Positions 1 through 6,345 of a stretch of 14,204 bases of DNA are shown in pieces. The number at the start of each line of letters is the position of its first letter. The first letter of the stretch is position 1. A program made the position numbers and the translations under genes. A model generated the notes under the pieces. That model worked only from the letters and a program-made list of their open reading frames with translations. It searched no databases and had not been told where the DNA came from. The DNA is from Ornithoclostridium faecigallinarum (lineage in GTDB: Bacteria; Bacillota; Clostridia; Christensenellales; UBA3700). The stretch spans positions 1 through 14,204 of the forward strand of contig DVOI01000072.1 in assembly GCA_018713665.1 (NCBI GenBank), given 5' to 3'.

Positions 1-1216
1 TGCAAGTTGAGATCGATGTCCCGTAAAAGAGATTGCTCGGCAATTGCATCACACAATCGACAAAGTTGTTGGTCACCAAATACTTGCGTATCTTCTGCTC
101 CGCGCCTCTGCGATAGAATATACCGGGAAAACAAACGATCGCCGCCGTTCCGTTTGCCGCAAGCCACGACAACGAATGCATGACAAACGCCATATCCGCA
201 TATCCCTTCGGCGCCAAAATCCCGGCAGGCGCAAACCTTGGGTCGTTGATGAGCAAAGGATCGTCACTTCCCTTCCACTTGGTTGAGTAGGGCGGATTGC
301 TGACGATTGCCTCAAACGGCTCGTCGTCCCAATGTTGCGGGTTGATCAACGTGTCTCCCCTGGCGATATCAAACTTGTCATAATCAATGTCGTGCAAGAA
401 CATATTGATACGGCAAAGATTGTAGTTCGTCAAATTGATCTCTTGTCCGAAAAAACCTTGCCTGACATTGTCCTTGCCGAGGATCTTCGCAAATTTCAGC
501 AACAAAGATCCGCTTCCGCAAGCAGGGTCATAAACCTTGTTGACTTCTGTCTTGCCGACGATCGTCAACCGCGCCAACAATTCGGACACCTCTTGCGGCG
601 TAAAATACTCACCGCCGCTCTTGCCGGCATTGCTTGCATACATGCCCATCAAGTATTCGTATGCGTCGCCAAAGGCGTCGATCGTATTGTCTTGATAGTT
701 GCCGAGTTTCATGTCCCCTATCTTGTCAAGCAACTTTACGAGTTTTTCATTCCTCTCCGTGACATCGTTCCCGAGTTTGTTGGAATTGACATCAACATCA
801 TCAAAAAGCCCTGAAAAATTGTCTTCGCTGTCCGTGCCTTGCGCGGATTTCTCTATCGCTTTGAACACCTTCTCCAACGTTTCGTTCAAATTGGGATCAT
901 GCCGTGCCCTCTTACGCACATTCACGAACAATTGACTCGGCAAAATGAAAAAACCCTTCGTCGCAATCAAGTCGTCTCTCGCTACCTCTGCCTGATCGTC
1001 ACTCAGCTTTGCATAATCAAAGTCGTCATTGCCGGCGTCCCTTTCTCCTGCGTTTATATATCCTGCCAAATTTTCCGAAATATAGCGATAAAACATAAAC
1101 CCAAGCACATATTGCTTGAAGTCCCATCCGTCCACGCTCCCGCGCAGATCGTCGGCAATCTTGCCGATAGTCTTGAACAATTCCGCTCTTTCTTGCTCTT
1201 TTGTGGAATCTGGCAT
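1..1216 (-). CDS. hsdM: Type I restriction-modification DNA methyltransferase subunit HsdM (partial, runs off left edge)
   Basis: N6-adenine methyltransferase subunit of a type I restriction-modification system; with HsdS it methylates host DNA and with HsdR it forms the restriction complex. About 405 codons are visible. The N-terminus (MPDSTKEQER..., then the DGWDFKQYVLGFMFYRY stretch) is the helical HsdM_N domain. The SAM-binding motif DPACGSGS is at about residues 230-237, preceded by GGEYFTPQEV. The catalytic motif NPPY is at about 307-310. The visible end reads QLPSNLFYGTSIS, the usual stretch before the C-terminal part, so about 100 residues lie outside. The start ATG at 1214-1216 follows AGAGGAA at good spacing. 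A promoter lies 50-80 bp upstream. hsdS and hsdR are not in the window and may follow to the left. Family is certain; the specificity is unknown. Confidence 0.95.
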   Translation of the reverse strand, partial: MPDSTKEQERAELFKTIGKIADDLRGSVDGWDFKQYVLGFMFYRYISENLAGYINAGERDAGNDDFDYAKLSDDQAEVARDDLIATKGFFILPSQLFVNVRKRARHDPNLNETLEKVFKAIEKSAQGTDSEDNFSGLFDDVDVNSNKLGNDVTERNEKLVKLLDKIGDMKLGNYQDNTIDAFGDAYEYLMGMYASNAGKSGGEYFTPQEVSELLARLTIVGKTEVNKVYDPACGSGSLLLKFAKILGKDNVRQGFFGQEINLTNYNLCRINMFLHDIDYDKFDIARGDTLINPQHWDDEPFEAIVSNPPYSTKWKGSDDPLLINDPRFAPAGILAPKGYADMAFVMHSLSWLAANGTAAIVCFPGIFYRRGAEQKIRKYLVTNNFVDCVMQLPSNLFYGTSISTC

Positions 1217-1266
1217 AGTTCCTCTTTGTTGGCGACAATGCTCGCCTAATGTGATTTCTTGCCTAT

Positions 1267-1295
1267 ATTATACCAAATCGCGCGCGCAAGCGCAA
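1267..1295 (-). promoter_or_regulatory. hsdM promoter (-35 TTGCGC, 17 bp, extended -10 TGGTATAAT)
   Basis: On the minus strand TTGCGC (1290-1295) is followed after 17 bp by a perfect TATAAT (1267-1272) with an upstream TG (TGGTATAAT). The expected start near 1260 gives a leader of about 44 nt to the hsdM ATG. The spacer carries an alternating CG tract. The weak -35 is offset by the extended -10. Confidence 0.7.
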
Positions 1296-1327
1296 TAGAT
1301 TGGTTACATCAAAGTGTTATAATATCG

Positions 1328-1355
1328 GCGATGTACCGTGCATGGTACATCGCCA
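1328..1355. repeat. Perfect 11-bp inverted repeat between GH31 gene end and hsdM promoter
   Basis: GGCGATGTACC (1328-1338) and its exact complement GGTACATCGCC (1345-1355) flank the 6-nt centre GTGCAT. Because the centre is itself nearly symmetric, the 28-bp site is a palindrome with one mismatched pair. It lies about 30-60 bp upstream of the hsdM -35 box and about 80 bp after the GH31 stop. No T-run follows on either strand, so it is not a canonical intrinsic terminator. It could be an operator for a dimeric regulator or an mRNA 3'-end hairpin. Confidence 0.6.
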
Positions 1356-1436
1356 AGAATTTTGCTTACATTTTTGCCGCTACCCGTATTGTCATGTTTC
1401 AAATTTTACGTCATATGACGCGTTTTTTGAAATAGG

Positions 1437-3776
1437 CTATTCGCAAATGCGTCTCAGCTCCTCGATGGGGCCGCGCAGCGCCTGCGAGAGGGGCAGGCGG
1501 CAGTCGCGCACGTCGGGGACGCGGCGGAACGTCGTCAGCTTGCGCATGTTGGTCATGCGGTAGCGCGAAACGGTCTCGATCACGCTTTCGCGATAGTCGG
1601 CGTTGCGCTTGAAGGCGCACGCGGTCAATGTGACGGTGAGCGGCGTGCCGGCGTATTTGACGCACACGCCGTCCGACAGCTTGCCGATCGGCATGCCGTC
1701 GACGGCGACTTCCGCCTCGGCTATGTCGGCAAAGTCAAGCGTCCAGCTTCTGTCTTCGGGCAGCATCGAGAGGTCTCCGCCTCCCGGCTCGAGCTTGAAT
1801 GTCAAGCGGTCGCCGTCCGTGCTCACGCTCATATGCGTGATGACGAACGCGCCGCCGCGATAGTCCATGCTGAGCCCGTCGTCCTCGTAGAGGTCGTACT
1901 CGCCGCTGCCGCGGAACACCTTTATGCACAGCGCTCTGTTAGGCTGCAAGCCGTTGTCGTCGCCCGAGGCGTACATCGGGACGATCGCGCCCTCTTTTGC
2001 GAAGACGGGCATTTGGTGGAGCGGTCTGAAAACGCGGTATTTGCCCGCCTTGTAGCGGTTGCCGGTGAAGATGTCCGTCCACTCGCCCTCGGGCAGCCAG
2101 ACGTCCGCCCACGCAAGCGCGGTACGCCTGTCGGAAGGGCGCACGATGGGGCTGACAAGCAGGTTTTTGCCGAACATGTATTGAGTTTTCGCCTCATACG
2201 CCTCGGGGACGTCGTAGCCGTAGTACATCGGCTCGCACAACGCGCGCCCCTCGGTGTGAGTCGCGTGGTTTTCGGAATAGAGGTAGGGGATCAACCTGTG
2301 GCGCAGCCTCAAAAACTCGTCCGCGGCGCTCTCGCCGAGGCGCGTACACTTCCACGGCTCCTTGCCCATAAACTCATTGGATGTGGAATGCAGGCGGTTG
2401 ATGGGCGAAAACACGCCGAATTGCAGCCATCTGACATAGAGTTCGTCGTCCTTGATTCCCCATTGGTGGCCGCCGATGTCGTGGCTCCACCAAGTGTAGC
2501 CGACGTTTGCCGCGGTCGCGGTCATATACGGCTGAAATTTGAGCGAGCGCCACGTCATGAACGAATCGCCCGAGAAGCCGACCGGATAGCGGTGCGAGCC
2601 CTCTTTTGCGTAGCGCGACAGGATGAGCGGCCGCTTGCCCTCGTCCGCCTGATCGAGGGTGTGGTAGTGGTTGAGCGCCCAAAGCGGATCCAGCCCGGGC
2701 ACGTCGCTGCGTTTGCCCTGCTGCCAATCGATCCACCAAAAGTCGACGCCCTCCCTCTCGTACGGCCTGTGCACATCGTCGAAATATGCCTTGATATAGT
2801 TCTCGTCCGCGAGCGAGAACGGGATCTGCGCCCTCGCCGTCGGTTCGACGCCGACCGTCTTTGCGACCTCGGGATACATGTCCTCGAAGAAGCGTATCCC
2901 CTGCGCCGGGTGCACGTTGAGGGTGATGCGATAGCCCATCTCTTTGAGCTCGCGGAACATCGCTTTGTGATCGGGAAAGAGGTCGGTGTTCCAGCTGTAT
3001 CCCGTCCAGCCGGGCATGCGCGTGTTGTACATTCTGTCGATCGCGCCGAGCGAAACGCGCGGTCTCGCCTCTTCGCCGAACTTGCCGACGACGTCGACCC
3101 AATGCCAATCCATGTCGATCGTCGCGATCGTGATCGGCAATTTTTCGCGCTTGAAGCGGCGCATCAGATCGAGATATTCCTGCTGCGTATACGCCTTGTA
3201 GCGGCTCCACCAATTGCCCAGCGCATAGCGCGGCAGCAGCGGCACGTCGCCGCACAACTTGAAAAAGTCGGCGATACAACCGCGGTAATCGCTGCCGTAC
3301 GCAAAGAAATAGCGGTCGCGGCAAGGCGGTCTTTGCACGATCTTGTCGCCGCGCAATATCAGTCCGTCCGAGTCGTCCATCACCGCGACGCCGCCGCGCG
3401 AGACCAGCCCGTCTTCGAGCGGCACCGCCCCGTCGCAGCCGTCCAGCGTGCGGCGCGTCCCCTTGAGGTTGCCCTTGCGGAAGTTGCGCACCCGCCTGCC
3501 GTCCTTCAAGACAATCTCGATCATTTTGCGCTTTCCGACGTCGTAGACAAACCGCGTATCCGCGGTGACGATCTCGACGACATTGCCGCTCTGTCCGCGC
3601 TCGAACGTCGGCGCGTCGAACGCGCGTCTCCAAACGCGCTGAGTCGGCTCGTCGCAAAACGCGCCTGTCTCCACACGGAGCAGACGCGGCGTAAGCACTG
3701 TGAAGCGCACGTCGCCGATCGTCAACATTTGTCTTGCCGCGCTTGCCGACGGCATGTCGATCTCGAATCTCTTCAT
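1437..3776 (-). CDS. Glycoside hydrolase family 31 (alpha-glucosidase/alpha-xylosidase-like)
   Basis: Retaining alpha-glycosidase of family GH31, 779 residues, without signal peptide, so probably cytosolic and acting on imported oligosaccharides. An N-terminal beta-sandwich (about 1-170) ends with the FFAYGSDYRG stretch. The TIM barrel follows (LPRYALGNWWSRY at 182-193). The likely nucleophile is Asp350 in DFWWIDWQQG and the likely acid/base is Asp404 in GFSGDSF. SHDIGG (431-436) is another family motif. C-terminal beta domains follow, then about 60 residues of helical, basic sequence of unknown role. The nucleophile is followed by WQQ instead of the common MNE, marking a subgroup whose substrate I cannot name. 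The start ATG follows GAGGGAATT; Met8 is a weaker alternative. No transporter or regulator is adjacent, and it has its own promoter. Family is certain; substrate is open. Confidence 0.93.
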   Translation of the reverse strand: MKRFEIDMPSASAARQMLTIGDVRFTVLTPRLLRVETGAFCDEPTQRVWRRAFDAPTFERGQSGNVVEIVTADTRFVYDVGKRKMIEIVLKDGRRVRNFRKGNLKGTRRTLDGCDGAVPLEDGLVSRGGVAVMDDSDGLILRGDKIVQRPPCRDRYFFAYGSDYRGCIADFFKLCGDVPLLPRYALGNWWSRYKAYTQQEYLDLMRRFKREKLPITIATIDMDWHWVDVVGKFGEEARPRVSLGAIDRMYNTRMPGWTGYSWNTDLFPDHKAMFRELKEMGYRITLNVHPAQGIRFFEDMYPEVAKTVGVEPTARAQIPFSLADENYIKAYFDDVHRPYEREGVDFWWIDWQQGKRSDVPGLDPLWALNHYHTLDQADEGKRPLILSRYAKEGSHRYPVGFSGDSFMTWRSLKFQPYMTATAANVGYTWWSHDIGGHQWGIKDDELYVRWLQFGVFSPINRLHSTSNEFMGKEPWKCTRLGESAADEFLRLRHRLIPYLYSENHATHTEGRALCEPMYYGYDVPEAYEAKTQYMFGKNLLVSPIVRPSDRRTALAWADVWLPEGEWTDIFTGNRYKAGKYRVFRPLHQMPVFAKEGAIVPMYASGDDNGLQPNRALCIKVFRGSGEYDLYEDDGLSMDYRGGAFVITHMSVSTDGDRLTFKLEPGGGDLSMLPEDRSWTLDFADIAEAEVAVDGMPIGKLSDGVCVKYAGTPLTVTLTACAFKRNADYRESVIETVSRYRMTNMRKLTTFRRVPDVRDCRLPLSQALRGPIEELRRICE

Positions 3777-3808
3777 AATTCCCTCATATGCGGCAGTTCC
3801 GCAATTCC

Positions 3809-3837
3809 ATTATAAGGCACACGCGCGCGCACGTCAA
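3809..3837 (-). promoter_or_regulatory. GH31 gene promoter (TTGACG, 17 bp, TATAAT)
   Basis: On the minus strand TTGACG (3832-3837) and a perfect TATAAT (3809-3814) are 17 bp apart, and the spacer begins with an alternating CG tract. The start would lie near 3802, giving a leader of about 25 nt. A small inverted repeat, TGCGG and CCGCA around 5 nt (3789-3803), covers the start point and could be an operator or a short hairpin. Confidence 0.85.
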
Positions 3838-3885
3838 CATATATTTTGCGCCCGCGCCCTCTCCTTTTCCGCCGCCCGAGCGCGC

Positions 3886-3915
3886 TTGACAAACGTCTTT
3901 TAGCCCTCGGATAGT
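3886..3915 (+). promoter_or_regulatory. Possible distal promoter for the ATPase gene
   Basis: A consensus TTGACA (3886-3891) is followed after 18 bp by GATAGT (3910-3915), which matches TATAAT at four of six positions. Transcription would read through the inverted repeat at 3950-3998 into the ATPase gene. The weak -10 makes this only a candidate beside the better promoter at 3998-4026. Confidence 0.25.
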
Positions 3916-3949
3916 GATAACTTTTGCTTTTGCAACCTTAAAAAATGGC

Positions 3950-3998
3950 AGTTAACGCATACTTTTTTTACTTTTTTGCAAAAATATATGCGTTAACT
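3950..3998. repeat. 12-bp perfect inverted repeat next to the ATPase promoter (putative operator)
   Basis: AGTTAACGCATA (3950-3961) and its exact complement TATGCGTTAACT (3987-3998) are separated by 25 nt of T- and A-rich sequence. The right arm ends on the first base of the -35 box of the ATPase promoter, so a protein bound there would compete with RNA polymerase. Arm-to-arm centre distance is 37 bp, between three and four helical turns. If transcribed from an upstream promoter it could also fold as a long hairpin. The binding protein is unknown. Confidence 0.6.
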
Positions 3999-4026
3999 TG
4001 AAAAAACTCAATGATTATGCTATATT
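3998..4026 (+). promoter_or_regulatory. ATPase gene promoter (TTGAAA, 17 bp, extended -10 TGCTATATT)
   Basis: TTGAAA (3998-4003) and TATATT (4021-4026) are 17 bp apart, with a TG extension before the -10. The expected start near 4033 leaves a leader of only about 10 nt that consists of the ribosome binding site GAGGTG (4033-4038), so the mRNA would be almost leaderless. Confidence 0.65.
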
Positions 4027-4043
4027 GATGTTGAGGTGAAAAT

Positions 4044-5270
4044 ATGCAAAATCAAATTTTCAAACGCGAATACTATTTGAACAAGATCCGCGGCTTTTAC
4101 GAAAGCGATCTTGTCAAAGTCATAACGGGCATTCGTCGCTGCGGCAAGTCTTGTTTTATGCTCTCGGTGATCGACGACCTCAAAGAACGCGGCATATCGG
4201 ACGCAGACATCATCTATCTCAATCTCGACACTCGTCCCTATTTGAACGTCACCACTCCGAGCGCGCTCTCCGAGGCGATAGATCCTTTGATCTCCGACGG
4301 TCGCAAAAAGTATATTTTCATCGACGAGGTTCAAAACGTACGCGGTTTTGAACGTATTGTCAACGCCTATCGCGAAAGCGGTCATTCTCTGTTCATCACC
4401 GGTTCCAACTCCTATCTGCTCGGAGGCGAATTGGTGACCAAGCTGACGGGGCGTTATATAGAGATCGAGATGTTCACCTTGACCTTCAACGAGTATCTCG
4501 ACATGAAAAGGTTCTTGGGGCTTACGGTGACGGACGATACGCACGGCGAGTTCGACGAATACATTCGTCAAGGCGGATTTCCCAAGGCATTGGAGTTCCC
4601 GAACGCAGACGACCGCGCACTCTACACGCAAAGCATAATCGAGCAGATCTTTGACAAAGACATCGCGCGCAACCGCAAGATACGCAATGTTGCGTCGTTC
4701 GAACGCGTCAAAAATTTTGTCATCAACAATTTCGGCTCGATGATCAGCGCCCAAAGCATAGCGGCGGCGCTCAAAAAAGAGCAAATAGCCGTCACTCCGC
4801 AAACTGTGACGAGATATTTGGAGATCCTCGAAAGCGCGAAGATAATCTACTCCTGTCCCCGTTTTGACCTGCGATCGAAAAAGGCTCTGAGCGGCGAGCA
4901 AAAATACTACCTTGCCGACCTCGGGATCTACTTCTCTCAAAACGTAGACGCGCGGGTCAATTACGGTGCGGCGCTCGAAAATATTCTGTTTTGCTATCTC
5001 AAAACAAAGGGATACAAATTGAGCGTGGGCAGGATAGGCAACCTCGAGTGCGACTTCATCACTCGCAAACGTGACGACTACTACTACATTCAAGTGGCAA
5101 TGACGATCATGGATCCGGTCACCGAAGAGAGAGAATATCGTCCGTTCGAGCGCATTCGGGACAACTACCCAAAATATCTGTTTACATTGGATACGCTGCG
5201 TCAAAACCGCAACGGCATCAAAAACACGGACATCGCCGCATTTATGCGCGACGGCAAAGACCTCGGCTGA
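4044..5270 (+). CDS. AAA_14/DUF4143 family ATP-binding protein
   Basis: A 408-residue P-loop ATPase with an N-terminal AAA_14 domain and a C-terminal DUF4143 domain. Walker A is GIRRCGKS (29-36), Walker B is IFIDE (91-95), and the sensor-like LFITGSNS is at about 117-123. A winged-helix-like segment covers about 210-270. The C-terminal part has the nuclease-like fold of the family: LECDFI (334-339) then YYIQVA (347-352). In this family that position is often E-x-K; here it is Gln-Val-Ala, so nuclease activity is doubtful. The start ATG follows GAGGTG with 5-nt spacing. This is the only plus-strand gene in the window, with its own promoter, inverted-repeat operator candidate and terminator. 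Family members are widespread and patchily distributed, often as single genes; no firm biological role is known to me. Family is sure, function unknown. Confidence 0.92.
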   Translation: MQNQIFKREYYLNKIRGFYESDLVKVITGIRRCGKSCFMLSVIDDLKERGISDADIIYLNLDTRPYLNVTTPSALSEAIDPLISDGRKKYIFIDEVQNVRGFERIVNAYRESGHSLFITGSNSYLLGGELVTKLTGRYIEIEMFTLTFNEYLDMKRFLGLTVTDDTHGEFDEYIRQGGFPKALEFPNADDRALYTQSIIEQIFDKDIARNRKIRNVASFERVKNFVINNFGSMISAQSIAAALKKEQIAVTPQTVTRYLEILESAKIIYSCPRFDLRSKKALSGEQKYYLADLGIYFSQNVDARVNYGAALENILFCYLKTKGYKLSVGRIGNLECDFITRKRDDYYYIQVAMTIMDPVTEEREYRPFERIRDNYPKYLFTLDTLRQNRNGIKNTDIAAFMRDGKDLG

Positions 5271-5287
5271 ACTGTGAAAAGGCATCG

Positions 5288-5314
5288 AAAAAGCGCGGAA
5301 GCTCCGCGCTTTTT
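5288..5314. terminator. Bidirectional intrinsic terminator between the ATPase gene and iolG
   Basis: The perfect arms AAAAAGCGCGGA (5288-5299) and TCCGCGCTTTTT (5303-5314) enclose a 3-nt loop. A GC-rich stem flanked by A and T runs works in both directions. It lies 17 nt after the ATPase stop and 21 nt after the iolG stop, exactly where the two converging transcripts meet. Confidence 0.92.
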
Positions 5315-5335
5315 CTCTGTGTTTTGCGTTTTTTC

Positions 5336-6334
5336 TTACAATTTCACGGGCATCCCCGTCTCCAAAGACTTCTTTGCTGCGATGCCGATTGCGACCGCCT
5401 GCAAGCCGTCCTCGATGCCGACCGAAACGGGCTTGTCGTTGACGATGCAGTCGACGAACTCGGTGATCTCCTTGACATACGCCTGCATATATCTTTCGAG
5501 GAAGAAGTAGAGCGGTTTTTCGGCGGTGACGCCGTTTGCGTCCGAGATGACCGCGCTCGACTTGCAGTCGTTGGCGATCGCCACCTGACCGAGCGCGCCG
5601 AACACCTCCGCCCTTTGGTCATAGCCGTAGGTCGCGCGGCGGCAGTTGTCGATGACCGCGAGGGTGCCGCCCTTGAGCTTCATCGTGATGATCGCGGTGT
5701 CGATGTCGCCGGCTTCGCCGATTGCCTTGTCGACGGTGACTCCGCCGACCGCATAGACGCTCTCGACCTCGTCGCCGGACAAGAACCTGACCATGTCGAA
5801 GTCATGGATGGTCATATCGAGGAAGATGCCTCCGCTGACCTTGATGTACTCGACCGGGGGCGCGCCGGGGTCGCGCGAGCAGATCTTGAGCACGTCGAGG
5901 TGCCCTATCTTACCGCTTGCGATCGCGTCGCGGACCGCCTCGAAGTTGTGGTCGAAGCGGCGGTTGAAGCCGACTTGATATTTGACGTTGCTCTTGGCAA
6001 GAGCCGCCTTGACTTCGAGGATCTTGTCGACGTCGTGGTCGACGGGTTTTTCGCAAAAGACGTGCTTGCCCGCCTCGATCGCCTCGATCGAAATTTTGGC
6101 GTGGGTGTCTGTAGACGAACATATAAGCACCGCGTCGATGCTCTTGTCGGCGAGTATTTCTCTGTAATCCTTGGTGACCTTTTCGGCGCCCAAAGCCTTG
6201 ACGGTCTTCTCCGTCTCGGCATTCATGAACGGGTCGGCGACGCACGCGACGACCGCGTCTTTGACATATCTTCCTATCGATTCGCAATGGACCTTGCCGA
6301 TCCTGCCTGCGCCGATGATACCGAGTCTCAACAT
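5336..6334 (-). CDS. iolG: myo-Inositol 2-dehydrogenase
   Basis: NAD-dependent oxidation of myo-inositol to 2-keto-myo-inositol (scyllo-inosose), the first step of the pathway, in the cytosol. The 332-residue protein is a Gfo/Idh/MocA family oxidoreductase. The Rossmann motif GIIGAGRIG is at about residues 5-13. The conserved catalytic-lysine motif is EKPVDHD at about 94-100. GFNRRFDHNF and HDFDMVRF carry the usual active-site Asp and His. It is the last gene of the operon: the iolA stop overlaps the start of its ribosome binding site GAGGAGG, with 11 nt between the genes. A terminator follows 21 nt after the stop. The first-step enzyme therefore sits at the 3' end of the transcript. Activity on other inositol isomers or sugars cannot be excluded, but the context makes inositol by far the best reading. 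Confidence 0.95.
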   Translation of the reverse strand: MLRLGIIGAGRIGKVHCESIGRYVKDAVVACVADPFMNAETEKTVKALGAEKVTKDYREILADKSIDAVLICSSTDTHAKISIEAIEAGKHVFCEKPVDHDVDKILEVKAALAKSNVKYQVGFNRRFDHNFEAVRDAIASGKIGHLDVLKICSRDPGAPPVEYIKVSGGIFLDMTIHDFDMVRFLSGDEVESVYAVGGVTVDKAIGEAGDIDTAIITMKLKGGTLAVIDNCRRATYGYDQRAEVFGALGQVAIANDCKSSAVISDANGVTAEKPLYFFLERYMQAYVKEITEFVDCIVNDKPVSVGIEDGLQAVAIGIAAKKSLETGMPVKL

Positions 6335-6345
6335 AGCGCGCCTCC

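Noticed and set aside
332..814. A 160-residue open frame on the plus strand within hsdM
   Set aside because: The minus strand carries continuous HsdM sequence with DPACGSG and NPPY; the plus frame is its shadow.
1318..1323. TATAAT on the plus strand as a promoter
   Set aside because: No -35 box sits at 16-18 bp (TTGGTT is only 12 bp away), and no plus-strand gene follows.
1409..1420. The palindrome CGTCATATGACG as terminator of the GH31 gene
   Set aside because: It leaves only a 4-5 bp stem with an AT loop and is followed on the minus strand by TAAAATTT, not a proper T-run.
1833..3815. A 660-residue open frame on the plus strand opposite the GH31 gene
   Set aside because: It mirrors a clear GH31 coding sequence with all catalytic motifs; its own translation is Arg/Val/Ala-rich and featureless.
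4020..5285. A 421-residue open frame on the minus strand opposite the ATPase gene
   Set aside because: The plus strand has Walker A, Walker B and DUF4143 motifs plus promoter, ribosome binding site and terminator; the minus frame has none of these.
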